Shown in pieces: positions 14,550 through 23,949 of a stretch of 35,344 nt of DNA; the first letter of the stretch is position 1; each line of letters starts with the position of its first letter. The DNA lies in contig JASHQE010000281.1 in assembly GCA_030037705.1 (NCBI GenBank), forward strand, positions 1 through 35,344, read 5' to 3'. Position numbers and translations under genes: made by a program. Under the pieces are notes generated by a model. The model worked only from the letters and a program-made list of their open reading frames with translations. It had not been told where the DNA came from and made no database searches. Source of the DNA: Acidobacteriaceae bacterium (lineage in GTDB: Bacteria; Acidobacteriota; Terriglobia; Terriglobales; Acidobacteriaceae).

Positions 14550-16103
14550 ATGGAGTCAATTGTGGAACTTCCCCTTCTCGAACGCGCCCGAAACGGCGAT
14601 GACGCCTTCCCACTGGCCATTGACGCCGGCGATGGGCAGATGGCGTCGTTTTGCGGCGCGGGCATGGGCGTCGAACTTCCCGCGCCGCCCGGACCGGGAG
14701 AACAGTATCGCTTTCATTTCGATATGACAAAATGCATCGGGTGCAAGTGCTGCGTGGTGGCCTGCAACGAGCAGAACGGAAATCCGGCTGCCATTCAATG
14801 GCGGCGCGTTGGAGAGATTGAAGGCGGCGTTTATCCGAATGCAATCCGCCATTATCTTTCGATGGGTTGCAATCACTGCCTGGAGCCGACGTGCCTCACC
14901 GGCTGCCCGGTGGATGCATACACAAAGGATGGCGTCACCGGCATCGTGCGGCACAGCGCCGATGCCTGCATCGGCTGTCAATACTGCACGTGGAACTGCT
15001 CGTATGGCGTGCCGCAGTATAACCCCGAGCGTGGCGTCGTGGGTAAGTGCGATATGTGCTACGGCAGATTAACGCAAGGCCAGTTGCCAGCCTGCGCGAA
15101 TGCCTGCCCGGAAGGCGCGATTCGCATCGAGACAGTACATACGACAGCGTGGCGCCGGGAATATGGCGTCAAGGCCAACTCGCCGGGCATGCCCTCCGCA
15201 GACGACAGCCTTTCGACCACGCGCATCAGCCTTCCCGCGCGGCTCACGCCCGATGTGCGCAAAGTTGACATCAACCGGCTGCACCTTGAGCATCCACATT
15301 GGCCGCTGGTCGTGATGACGGTTCTCACGCAGCTCTCCGTGGGAGCATTCACATCGATCTGGCTGCTCGAGGTCTTGAGTGCGCGTCCACATCGCGCTGC
15401 GGCCATCGTGGCCCTGCTGGTGGCCATGCTGGCATTGGCCGCATCCACGCTGCACCTGGGCCGGCCGCTTCATGCGGTGCGCGCGCTCAAGATGTGGCGC
15501 AGGTCGTGGCTAAGCCGCGAAGTGCTGCTGTTTACGCTCTTTGCCATAACGGCGCAGGGATACTCTGCTGCGCTCTGGATGGGCATCAAGCAATCGGCGT
15601 TCTTAGGCAGTCTGACGGTGCTGTTTGGATTATGCGGCGTGGGCGCCAGTGCGAGGCTGTACCTGGTTCCCGGCCGGCCCGCATGGAAATCTCCCTTTAC
15701 GATCCTGGAGTTTTATCTGACGGCCATGCTGCTCGGATCGGCGGGAGCGAATGTGCTCTACGGCGCATCATCATGGGCGACTCCTACGATGGTGACGGCG
15801 GTTGCGGCTGTCTTTGCAGGCGGCATTGCCAAGATGATCTGGCTGGCGCGGTCTCATCAGCATGAGCGGCGCGGCACATTCACCTTGCTCGTCACCGACC
15901 TCTCGAACCTGCTGACGGCGCGGATTCTTCTTCTCTTCGCGGGGCTGTTGCTGCTCGCGCTGGCGCCTGCAGGGCAGAAGGAAATCACCATCTCCATCGC
16001 AGCCGTGTTCATCTGTTCCGAGTTCGTGGGGCGGTATTTGTTTTTTGTCAGCGTAGTGCCCACCAATATGGCCGCAGAGTACCTTCATGCGGAGGCCGCA
16101 TGA
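14550..16103 (+). CDS. DmsB-DmsC fusion: four-cluster ferredoxin with membrane anchor
   Basis: 517 residues from the ATG at 14550; an in-frame TTG at 14508 would add 14. Residues about 55-215 are a DmsB/NrfC-type ferredoxin with four cysteine groups: CIGCKCCVVAC (Cys62, 65, 68, 72), CNHCLEPTCLTGC, CIGCQYCTWNC and CDMCYGR with CANAC, enough for four [4Fe-4S] clusters. Residues about 245-515 form about eight membrane helices of the DmsC anchor type (LHLGRPLHAVRALK, NVLYGASSW). In DMSO reductases these are separate subunits that take electrons from menaquinol. There is no Tat signal, so the clusters face the cytoplasm. The stop overlaps the next start by 4 bp (ATGA), so it very likely feeds the molybdoenzyme encoded there. 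Confidence 0.88.
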   Translation: MESIVELPLLERARNGDDAFPLAIDAGDGQMASFCGAGMGVELPAPPGPGEQYRFHFDMTKCIGCKCCVVACNEQNGNPAAIQWRRVGEIEGGVYPNAIRHYLSMGCNHCLEPTCLTGCPVDAYTKDGVTGIVRHSADACIGCQYCTWNCSYGVPQYNPERGVVGKCDMCYGRLTQGQLPACANACPEGAIRIETVHTTAWRREYGVKANSPGMPSADDSLSTTRISLPARLTPDVRKVDINRLHLEHPHWPLVVMTVLTQLSVGAFTSIWLLEVLSARPHRAAAIVALLVAMLALAASTLHLGRPLHAVRALKMWRRSWLSREVLLFTLFAITAQGYSAALWMGIKQSAFLGSLTVLFGLCGVGASARLYLVPGRPAWKSPFTILEFYLTAMLLGSAGANVLYGASSWATPTMVTAVAAVFAGGIAKMIWLARSHQHERRGTFTLLVTDLSNLLTARILLLFAGLLLLALAPAGQKEITISIAAVFICSEFVGRYLFFVSVVPTNMAAEYLHAEAA

Positions 16104-18304
16104 CGATACTCGACTGGCTCAAGCGTAAGAGCGGTCTCGACATCGCGGCAGACCAATATCGATACGGCGAAGATCCGGTATTGGGATATACATCCATGCG
16201 CAAGCACGCAGATGGATGGGTAAATAGCACATGCGGGTACTGCTCCGTCGGCTGCGGCATGCAGCTCGGCGTGCGCGATGGCCATGTGGTAAGCGTGCGC
16301 GGTAATCCCGATCATCCCGTGAATCAGGGTAAGCTCTGCCCGAAAGGGCTTGCCGAGCACTACGCCATCGAGTCCGAAGGCCGTGCGCGATTCCCGCTGC
16401 TGCGCAAGCAGGGTGAGCTTACACGCGTCGGCTGGGATGAAGCGATCTCTGTATTCGTTGAGCGGTTTCGTGCCGTGCAGGCAAAGTTCGGCGCCGAGTC
16501 CGTGGGAGTCATCAGCACCGGGCAACTGGTAACTGAAGAATTCTACGCGCTGGGCAAATTGGTACAGCTTGGATTGGGCACACGCAATTACGACGGCAAC
16601 ACGACACTATGCATGTCGACGGCCGTGGCCGGCTATAAGCGTTCGTTCGGCAGTGATGGGCCTCCAGGCGCATACGAAGATCTGGAGTTGGCCGATGTCA
16701 TTCTGCTTATTGGGGCGAACGTAGCCGAAAATCACCCGATCCTGTGCTCGCGGCTTGAAGCCAATCGGTCGAGAACTTTGATCGTGGCCGATCCGCGGGT
16801 GACCAAGACTGCGATGATGGCCGATCTCTATCTGCCCGTGAAGCCCCGTTCCGATCTTGCTCTAGTGAACGCGATGATCCGCGTTGTAATCGCCGAGAAC
16901 TTCTGCGACATGGACTTCGTAGAGCGATACACATCGGGCTTTGATGAGTTGCGCGCCTCGGTTGAGCCTTACACCCTGGAGTACGCCGCGGAGATCACCG
17001 GTCTCGCGCCTGATCTGATTCACAAAACGGCGTTGCTCTATGGCAATGCGCGTTCCGCGTTTATCGGCTGGACAATGGGCGTGAATCACAGCACCAAAGG
17101 CACCGAGACAGTCAATGCGATTAACAATCTTGCGCTGATTACCGGCAACATCGGCCGTGCCGGCGCAGCACCCTTCTCCATCACTGGCCAGTGCAATGCG
17201 ATGGGAACGCGCGAGACGGGCTTTACTTCAGGATTGCCCGGGTACCGCAAATTCGAATCGGAAAACGATCGCCGCTATTTAGCCGGCATTTGGAATGTGC
17301 CCGTCGAGCGCATACCGACAAAGCGCGGCTTGGCGTATCCGGACATTATTGAAGCCGCCGTTGCAGGTAAAATTCGGGCGCTCTGGATCATCGGAACGAA
17401 CCCGCTCGTTTCATTTCCCAACATCGACGTGCTCAAGCAGGCGCTCGGCAATCTGGATTTTCTGGTGGTGCAGGACGGATTCCATCCCACACCCACAACG
17501 GAACTGGCTGATCTGGTTTTGCCTGCGGCGATCTGGGGCGAAAAAGAAGGCACCTACACAAACTCGGAGCGCCGCGTGAGCAAGGTGAACGCCGCCGTAG
17601 CTCCGCAGGGCCAGGCACGCAGCGACTTCGACATCTTTATGGCGATCGCCGAGAAACTTGGTTGCCGCGAAGAGCTTTTCCCCGGTTGGGCCGGACCTGC
17701 GGACGCGTTCGATGAATGGCGCCGCGTGAGTGCCGGACAGCTTTGCGACTACTCCGGGATGACCTATGCCGCGCTTGAAGCGAATAGCGGAATTCAATGG
17801 CCATTCCCGGCAGGCTCAAGTTTAAATCCCGCTGCATCCACCAGGCTCTATGGCGACGGCCGCTTTGCCACAGAAAATGGCCGCGCTAACTTGCTTCCCA
17901 CCGCGTGGGCGCCGTTTCCCGAGCAGCCCAACAAAGAATTCCCACTGGTGCTGAATACAGGACGCACGGTGGAACACTGGCATACGCGCACAAAGACTGG
18001 AGGCATTCCGATTCTGCAGCGCATGTCACCGCGAGCCTGGCTGGAGATGAATCCGCACGACGCGAACCGCCTCGGCCTGAGGCCGCATGATCGAGTCGAG
18101 GTTGTTTCCGCGCGCGGGAGGGTGAGCAATGTGGAACTGCGGATTACGGAGATCGTGGCGCCCGGACAGGTATTTTTACCGTTTCATTTTGTCGAGACCA
18201 ACGCAAACCAGATCACACAGAGCGCATTCGATCCTGTCTCTCGCGAGCCGAACTATAAGCAATGCGCGGTTCGCGTAGAACGTTCCACACATGTGCGGTC
18301 CTAG
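16100..18304 (+). CDS. Molybdopterin nitrate reductase, NasC/NarB type
   Basis: 734 residues. The N-terminal [4Fe-4S] site is Cys45, Cys48, Cys52 and Cys80 (CGYCSVGCGM, LCPKG). The probable molybdenum ligand is Cys171 in TTLCMSTAVAGYKRSFGSDGPP, nearly the same as in assimilatory and periplasmic nitrate reductases. It continues with GANVAENHPI, the TKGTETVNAINNLALITGNIG segment, the QCNAMGTRE box and a C-terminal molybdopterin-binding domain (NTGRTVEHWHTRTKTG). There is no Tat signal, so it is cytoplasmic, and no C-terminal [2Fe-2S] domain as in some NasA. It probably reduces nitrate to nitrite using electrons from the overlapping DmsB-DmsC gene. A formate-dehydrogenase-like activity is less likely given the NirA and NarK neighbours. 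Confidence 0.88.
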   Translation: MTILDWLKRKSGLDIAADQYRYGEDPVLGYTSMRKHADGWVNSTCGYCSVGCGMQLGVRDGHVVSVRGNPDHPVNQGKLCPKGLAEHYAIESEGRARFPLLRKQGELTRVGWDEAISVFVERFRAVQAKFGAESVGVISTGQLVTEEFYALGKLVQLGLGTRNYDGNTTLCMSTAVAGYKRSFGSDGPPGAYEDLELADVILLIGANVAENHPILCSRLEANRSRTLIVADPRVTKTAMMADLYLPVKPRSDLALVNAMIRVVIAENFCDMDFVERYTSGFDELRASVEPYTLEYAAEITGLAPDLIHKTALLYGNARSAFIGWTMGVNHSTKGTETVNAINNLALITGNIGRAGAAPFSITGQCNAMGTRETGFTSGLPGYRKFESENDRRYLAGIWNVPVERIPTKRGLAYPDIIEAAVAGKIRALWIIGTNPLVSFPNIDVLKQALGNLDFLVVQDGFHPTPTTELADLVLPAAIWGEKEGTYTNSERRVSKVNAAVAPQGQARSDFDIFMAIAEKLGCREELFPGWAGPADAFDEWRRVSAGQLCDYSGMTYAALEANSGIQWPFPAGSSLNPAASTRLYGDGRFATENGRANLLPTAWAPFPEQPNKEFPLVLNTGRTVEHWHTRTKTGGIPILQRMSPRAWLEMNPHDANRLGLRPHDRVEVVSARGRVSNVELRITEIVAPGQVFLPFHFVETNANQITQSAFDPVSREPNYKQCAVRVERSTHVRS

Positions 18305-18350
18305 CGCTAAAGTGCATCCATCGGAACCTTTTCATCGGGAGGATAGACAC

Positions 18351-18746
18351 ATGAGCAAAACCGTCAACGCGGCGACGCTCTACGAGCGAATCGGAGGAGC
18401 CACGGCAATTCAAGCAGCAGTGGACCGATTCTACGACCGTGTTCTTGCCGATCCGCTGCTCGCGCCTTTCTTCGAAGGTGTACCCATTGCCCGGCTGAAG
18501 GCACATCAGTTCGCCTTTTTCTCCCAGACCCTCGGCGGCCCAAAGCAGTACAGCGGCGCCTCGATGCGCGATGCGCATCGTCACCTCGCAATTGAACAGC
18601 GCCATTTTCACGCGGTGGCGACGCACCTGGTGGAAACCCTGCATGAGCTGCATGTGCCTGAAGAGATTATCGCGGAAATCACACAGGCGCTAACGGCGCT
18701 CTCGAAGGAGATTGTAAATTCCACTTCGACCGCGGTGAGCGCCTGA
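18351..18746 (+). CDS. glbN: Truncated haemoglobin, group 1 (TrHbN-like)
   Basis: 131 residues from the ATG at 18351, with GGAGG eight bases upstream; an upstream in-frame ATG at 18291 lies inside the reductase gene and lacks a site. It shows the group 1 pattern: LYERIGG at the start, FYDRVLADPLLAPFF with Tyr28 (B10), a distal-side KAHQFAFFSQTLGGP and proximal His76 in MRDAHRHLAIEQRHF. Such globins bind O2 and NO, and TrHbN oxidises NO to nitrate. Between nitrate reductase (46-nt gap) and NarK it may detoxify NO formed during nitrate or nitrite reduction; cyanobacteria also place glbN near nitrogen genes. Confidence 0.88.
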   Translation: MSKTVNAATLYERIGGATAIQAAVDRFYDRVLADPLLAPFFEGVPIARLKAHQFAFFSQTLGGPKQYSGASMRDAHRHLAIEQRHFHAVATHLVETLHELHVPEEIIAEITQALTALSKEIVNSTSTAVSA

Positions 18747-18839
18747 CCGGAACCATAGGTTTCGCATAGCGGTTGTTGCGCTGGTTTCACGAACAGGCTG
18801 TTGGCGAATTCGTTTTCACCTTTTCCAGGAGAAATGCCC

Positions 18840-20123
18840 ATGAACAAGAGATCTTTCCTATCGAGCGGACATCTTCCTACATTAGCCTCGGCGTTTTTCT
18901 ACTTCGACATTAGCTTTATGGTTTGGGTTCTCTTCGGACCCATAACGCCATTCATCGCCGATCAGATGCACCTCACCGCAACGCAGAAGGGGCTTCTGAC
19001 CGCGATCCCGCTGCTCGGCGGCTCGTTCTTTCGGCCCATCCTCGGGCTGTTGGCGGATAGAATCGGCGGGCGCCGCGCCGGACTTACCGGCCTCACGCTC
19101 ACACTGATCCCGCTCATTCTCGGATGGCATTTCGCGACCACGCTGTGGCAGCTCTACCTCATCGGATTTCTGCTTGGGATCGCGGGAGCGAGCTTCGCGG
19201 TAGCTCTGCCATTGGCTGGCCGCTGGTATCCGCCCGAGCATCAAGGCTTGGCGATGGGGATTGCCGGTGCAGGTAACTCAGGAACGCTGATTGCCACATT
19301 CTTTGGACCGCGGCTGGCGCAACACTTTGGCTGGCATTTTGTGTTTGCACTCGCGTTGTTGCCTGTGTGCCTTGTGCTCTTCTTTTTCTTTCTGTTTGCA
19401 AAGAACAGCCCATCGGCTGCCTCGCCCAAGCCCTGGAACAGCTATGCCCGCCTTCTCAGCCAAATGGACACATGGAAATTGTGTCTTCTCTATAGCTTCA
19501 CATTTGGCGGCTTCGTGGGAATGGCAAGTTTCCTCGCCGTATTCTTCCATGACCAATATCATCTTTCGAAGGTGCAGGCGGGCGACTTTACAACGCTGGT
19601 CGTTCTTTCCGGCAGCTTTCTGCGTCCTGTGGGCGGCTGGATCGGCGACCGGATCGGAGGATACCGTCTGCTTCTGGGGCTGTTCGCCGGCATCGCCGTA
19701 TGTCTGCTTGCGCTTGGCTCCCTGCCCCCGGTTGCATTCGCCGTCATGCTGCTCTTTGTGGCCATGGGCATGTTGGGCATGGGCAACGGCGCTGTCTTCC
19801 AGATAGCCCCGCAGCGTTTTGGCTCGGATATCGAGCTGATCACGGGCATCGTCGGCGCGGCGGGAGGTTTGGGCGGCTTCTTTCTTCCCTCTGCGTTAGG
19901 AGTATTGAAAGACGCTTCCGGAACCTATGCAACCGGGCTGTTCTGTTTTGGCGGCCTTCTGATAGCCGTCATGGCTCTTCTTCTCGAATTCGGTGTGCAG
20001 TGGAGCCGTACCTGGACTGCTTCTGCTCTCGCGCGCACAATGGTTTTTAGTTATCGAAAGTCCGGTACGTCTGCATCCCGGCTCGATCCGATCGGTGAAA
20101 AAGCTGAAGCTGCGGCAGATTGA
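18840..20123 (+). CDS. narK: Nitrate/nitrite transporter, NarK/NNP family
   Basis: 427 residues from the second of two close ATGs (18834 and 18840); AGGAG is 8 bases before 18840 but only 2 before the first. It has about twelve membrane helices of the major facilitator type. The GLLADRIGGRRAG loop motif lies between helices 2 and 3. The NNP family signatures are present: GIAGAGNSGT in the first half and GAAGGLGGFFLP in the second, with GMGNGAVFQIAPQRF near them. Conserved arginines of the nitrate site (SFFRP and SFLRP) are present. It imports nitrate, possibly exchanging nitrite, for the reductases nearby. Last gene of the operon, 93 nt after the globin gene. Confidence 0.92.
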   Translation: MNKRSFLSSGHLPTLASAFFYFDISFMVWVLFGPITPFIADQMHLTATQKGLLTAIPLLGGSFFRPILGLLADRIGGRRAGLTGLTLTLIPLILGWHFATTLWQLYLIGFLLGIAGASFAVALPLAGRWYPPEHQGLAMGIAGAGNSGTLIATFFGPRLAQHFGWHFVFALALLPVCLVLFFFFLFAKNSPSAASPKPWNSYARLLSQMDTWKLCLLYSFTFGGFVGMASFLAVFFHDQYHLSKVQAGDFTTLVVLSGSFLRPVGGWIGDRIGGYRLLLGLFAGIAVCLLALGSLPPVAFAVMLLFVAMGMLGMGNGAVFQIAPQRFGSDIELITGIVGAAGGLGGFFLPSALGVLKDASGTYATGLFCFGGLLIAVMALLLEFGVQWSRTWTASALARTMVFSYRKSGTSASRLDPIGEKAEAAAD

Positions 20124-20746
20124 AAGCCAGTTGGATTGCCATATATTCAAGCGGACGCAAGCCGGGCATCAACGACGAATTTCATCGTTGGTAACGCGAC
20201 AAGGAGCGGCGATCCCGGATTATTCTTCTCTGTTTTGCCGTAATCGTCGCGGGCACTCATTGCGGGCAGATTTTTCTGCGATGAGTAAGCGGAAAATTGG
20301 CAAACGCTAATTTCTTCCGGCTCTAAACCGGCAGCGCTCCTGCCGCCCTTCGAAAATCTGCCGCGCCGCGCGCCTCCGATTGCGCTGAGGCGGACAGTGG
20401 CTTGCCATCGGCAGAATCAGTCTTCCTCTTTATCCCTCTGAACATACTCGGGACCGCTACAGAAGCTTTCCAGTTGCCGTATAGCGAGTCTACTTCGCTT
20501 CAATGCCTTTTTTCTCAAGAAAATGCGCGTTGCACGGTATCGGAAATGCATATGAACTGGAAACTGCTCTGGGATTCGCCGGAGATACGGTACCGTCGAT
20601 TTTTTGAACACTTAGTACTCAAGAATTTTTGATCACCGCCGATAAGCTGCGGAGTACGAGTTCACAGCCAGGACCAGCATTGCCGCCCGGCAAATTGAGA
20701 GCGGAATCAGAAATCGCAACCATCACGACTCATGGAGAACGAGCAA
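20124..20746. other. Intergenic region between narK and the chemosensory operon
   Basis: I see no convincing gene; a 76-codon frame (20402-20632) starts at TTG without a ribosome site. GCAGA/TTTT/TCTGC (20266-20279) is a weak hairpin that could help end the narK transcript. The stretch 20500-20640 is AT-richer than its surroundings and probably contains the cheA promoter, with TTTTTTG and TTTTTGATC runs near 20600-20633, but no consensus pair is clear. Confidence 0.35.
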
Positions 20747-23332
20747 ATGCATGAGGATCAGGAAGTAATTCGGGAATTTCTCGTCGAGAGCCATGAAAAC
20801 CTGTCCCGCCTGGATCAGGACCTTGTCGAGCTCGAAAAGCACCCGAAAGATGCGGCTTTGCTCGCCAGTATCTTCCGCACATTTCACACGATCAAGGGTA
20901 CATGCGGCTTCCTGGCGTTCACGACGCTCGAGAAGATTACCCATCAGGCAGAGAATCTTCTGAGCCAGCTGCGGGACGGACAACGCGAGCTGGACCCGTC
21001 GCTCGTATCGCTGATCCTGGAGACAGTCGATGCTACGCGCAAGGTTCTGGCGTCCATTGAAGCAAGCGGGGGCGAAGGCTCTGATGATTTTGAAGAGCTC
21101 ACACAGCGGCTGCGAGCCGCGGCGAGCAATGGAACTCAGACGAAGGCACAACCCGAAGCTAAAAACCCAGAAGGCGCCGCTGCCGACCCGCACGGACCTT
21201 CCGAACCCGCCGACACAGCCAAATCGGCGGAGGAGGCCGCAAAATCTTCAGCCGTTGTGGATGCCAACATCAGGGTTGGCGTGGGTCTCCTCGATAAGCT
21301 GATGGACCTCGTCGGCGAGCTGGTGCTGACCCGCAACCAGATTCTCCAATTCAACACCGAGCGCGAGGACGCCACTCTCAACGCCACCTCGCAGCGCCTG
21401 AACCTGATTACGACCGAGCTGCAAGAAGGCGTCATGAAGACGCGTATGCAGCCCATCGGCATGGTCTGGAACAAGCTGCCGCGTGTGGTGCGCGATATCG
21501 CCGTATCGCTTGGTAAGCAGATCCGGCTTGAAATGGATGGCGCCGAGACCGAGCTTGACCGGACGATTATTGAAGCGATCAAGGACCCGCTCGTGCACCT
21601 GGTTCGCAACTCCTGCGATCACGGCGTCGAGCTGCCCGAGGTGCGCCAGCGCGCCGGCAAACCGGCCCAGGGAAAACTCTTGCTTCGCGCCTATCACGAG
21701 GGCGGGCAGGTCAACATCGAGATCGGCGACGACGGGGCCGGCGTTGATGTAGCGCGCGTGAAGCAGAAGGCGATCGAGAAGGGCTTGCTGCGGCCGGAGC
21801 AGGCGCAGAAACTCAGCGACCGCGAGGCGCTGAATCTGATTTTTCAGCCTGGCTTTTCCACTGCGCAGACCATCACCAATGTCTCCGGGCGCGGCGTTGG
21901 CATGGACGTGGTGAAATCCCACATCGAAAAGATTGGCGGCGTGGTGGATATCTCCAGCCGGCCCGGCGAAGGAACCACGGTCAAGCTCAAGATCCCGTTG
22001 ACCCTGGCGATTATTCCCGGCCTAGTAGTAACAAGCGGTGGTGAGAGATTTGTGATCCCTCAGGTCAGCCTGCTCGAACTCATCCGTTTAGAGGGCGACT
22101 CGTCTGACAAGCACATCGAGCACGTGCATGGAACCCCGGTCTATCGCCGGCGCGGCAGCCTTTTGCCGATCGCGTATCTCAATCAAGTGCTCGGCATGAA
22201 GCCGGCGGAGCAGGGTGAGGCGGTCAATATGGTTGTGCTCCAGGCCGAGGACCGCCAATTCGGTCTGGTTGTCGACGGCATCAACGACACGCAGGAGATT
22301 GTCGTCAAGCCGCTCGGCAAGCAGTTGAAAGGGCTGACGGTGTACGCCGGCGCAACCATCATGGGCGACGGGCGCGTCGCACTCATCCTGGACGTGTTAG
22401 GTATTGGGCAATGCTCCGCAGTGTTGGCGGAATCCCGTGAACAAGGGCGCAATGCCGCTGAACAAAGGGCACAGGCCGGCCTTGAACAGCAACGGCTGCT
22501 CTTGTTCCGCGCTGGCTCCTTCGAGCGCCTGGCAGTTCCTCTCTCGCTGGTCGCGCGCCTTGAAGAGTTCCCGCTGTCATCCATCGAACGCGCAAGCGGA
22601 TCGCAAGTAGTGCAATACCGGGACCGGATCCTTTCTTTGATTCCGCTTCGGGAAATCCTCGAGTCCGCGACGCGAGAGAACACCCGGCCGTCCGATCCGG
22701 CTCAAGTTATTGTCTTCAATGACGGCGACTGCAGCCTGGGCGTAGTGGTGGATCAGATTCTGGATGTAGTGGAAGAAACCGTAACGGTACGCAAAGGAAC
22801 TATGCGCAAAGGCCTGCTGGGCTCTGCCGTGGTGGGCAAACGGATCACGGATTTCATCGATCTCAACTATGTCCTCAGCGCCTCCTCGGAAAATTGGTTT
22901 TGCAGCAAGGGCAATGCAGCCCACACAAAGAACATTCTTGTGGCTGAATCTTCAGCCTTCTCCCGCGGTCTGATCCGGAACAGCCTGGATATGGCCGGCT
23001 ATGTCGCGATCGAAGCTGCGAATGTGGACGAAGCAATTCGATGCCTTGAGCAGCATCCGATCGATCTCGTCGTCGTAGCCTTGGACCTCCCGGGTGACGG
23101 AAGCAGCGCACTGCGCACTGCGCTGCGACGGCGGCCGGAGTGGGAAGGAATCCCTGTTCTGGCGTTGGCCGAATCGGCAGACGGTGTGCGTGCGCCCGCA
23201 GGACACGAGATGGGTTTTCAAGAGTATTTAGCAAAAGGCAACCGGGAAGCGATCCTCGAGTCCGTGGCGCGATGGACATCGATGCAGTCCCTTCCTGACG
23301 AGTCGCCAGTTTGCGCGGTAAGGGAGAGTTAA
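20747..23332 (+). CDS. cheA: CheA histidine kinase with two CheW-like domains and a C-terminal receiver
   Basis: 861 residues from the ATG at 20747, which has GGAG nine bases upstream; the ATG at 20732 would add five residues but has no site. Order: Hpt domain (1-105) with phospho-acceptor His47 in FRTFHTIKGTCGFL; Ala/Glu/Pro-rich linker; dimerisation domain (about 175-240); ATPase domain with HLVRNSCDHGVE, DDGAGVD and GRGVGMDVV; a CheW-like domain (about 435-570); a second CheW-like domain (about 590-720); and a receiver-like domain (about 735-850). The receiver has AESSAFSR where DDS is usual, but keeps an Asp (VVVALDLPG) and a Lys (YLAKGN), so phosphorylation is doubtful or altered. It phosphorylates CheY and CheB on signals from the MCP encoded two genes on. 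Confidence 0.93.
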   Translation: MHEDQEVIREFLVESHENLSRLDQDLVELEKHPKDAALLASIFRTFHTIKGTCGFLAFTTLEKITHQAENLLSQLRDGQRELDPSLVSLILETVDATRKVLASIEASGGEGSDDFEELTQRLRAAASNGTQTKAQPEAKNPEGAAADPHGPSEPADTAKSAEEAAKSSAVVDANIRVGVGLLDKLMDLVGELVLTRNQILQFNTEREDATLNATSQRLNLITTELQEGVMKTRMQPIGMVWNKLPRVVRDIAVSLGKQIRLEMDGAETELDRTIIEAIKDPLVHLVRNSCDHGVELPEVRQRAGKPAQGKLLLRAYHEGGQVNIEIGDDGAGVDVARVKQKAIEKGLLRPEQAQKLSDREALNLIFQPGFSTAQTITNVSGRGVGMDVVKSHIEKIGGVVDISSRPGEGTTVKLKIPLTLAIIPGLVVTSGGERFVIPQVSLLELIRLEGDSSDKHIEHVHGTPVYRRRGSLLPIAYLNQVLGMKPAEQGEAVNMVVLQAEDRQFGLVVDGINDTQEIVVKPLGKQLKGLTVYAGATIMGDGRVALILDVLGIGQCSAVLAESREQGRNAAEQRAQAGLEQQRLLLFRAGSFERLAVPLSLVARLEEFPLSSIERASGSQVVQYRDRILSLIPLREILESATRENTRPSDPAQVIVFNDGDCSLGVVVDQILDVVEETVTVRKGTMRKGLLGSAVVGKRITDFIDLNYVLSASSENWFCSKGNAAHTKNILVAESSAFSRGLIRNSLDMAGYVAIEAANVDEAIRCLEQHPIDLVVVALDLPGDGSSALRTALRRRPEWEGIPVLALAESADGVRAPAGHEMGFQEYLAKGNREAILESVARWTSMQSLPDESPVCAVRES

Positions 23333-23335
23333 CCG

Positions 23336-23815
23336 ATGGCCAACGTTGCTAGTGCGGAACGGCCTGAGGTAGTTCAGGCCAGTGGCCAGTTCTCCACCTT
23401 CTTTGTGGGAGATCTTTTCTTTGGCGTCGACGTGCTTCGCGTCCAGGAGGTCCTGCGCTTCCAGCAGATGACCAGCGTGCCACAGGCGCCCGAGGTCATC
23501 GAGGGCCTGATCAACCTGCGCGGCCAGATCGTGACTGCCGTGGATATGCGGCGCCGTCTGCGGTTGTCGCCGCGCTCCGCCGAGCAGGCCCCGATGAACA
23601 TGGTCATTCGCACTGAAGACGGTCCCGTGAGCCTGTTAGTGGACGAAATTGGCGATGTGCTCGACGTGGACAACACGCAGTATGAACGGCCTCCGGAGAG
23701 CCTCGATTCTGCCGCGCGCGAACTGATCCGCGGCGTATATAAGCTCAAAGACCGGCTGATGCTGGTTCTCGATGTCGAGCAAACGGTGGATCTTGCTGCA
23801 GGCAGAAGTTCTTAG
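23336..23815 (+). CDS. cheW: CheW coupling protein
   Basis: 159 residues forming one CheW domain (about 15-150): [65 protein letters not shown] and [25 protein letters not shown] and VDEIGDVL are the family hallmarks. It links the MCP hairpin tip to CheA. It starts 3 nt after the cheA stop, so the two are translated together. Together with the two CheW-like domains in CheA, three CheW folds serve this array. Confidence 0.93.
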   Translation: MANVASAERPEVVQASGQFSTFFVGDLFFGVDVLRVQEVLRFQQMTSVPQAPEVIEGLINLRGQIVTAVDMRRRLRLSPRSAEQAPMNMVIRTEDGPVSLLVDEIGDVLDVDNTQYERPPESLDSAARELIRGVYKLKDRLMLVLDVEQTVDLAAGRSS

Positions 23816-23949
23816 TCCCAACGAGCTCTTATGGGTTTCAGGAGGGTGCATCCAGGCAAAAGTGCTCTTTGGCACTCGTTGAAACTGACTCGGGAATTGG
23901 GCACCAACAACGGCGAATGGAAAGACAACTAAGGAATGGGGAGGGTGAG

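Noticed and set aside
20402..20632. A 76-codon plus-strand frame before cheA
   Set aside because: TTG start, no ribosome site, no motif, in an AT-richer presumptive promoter region.
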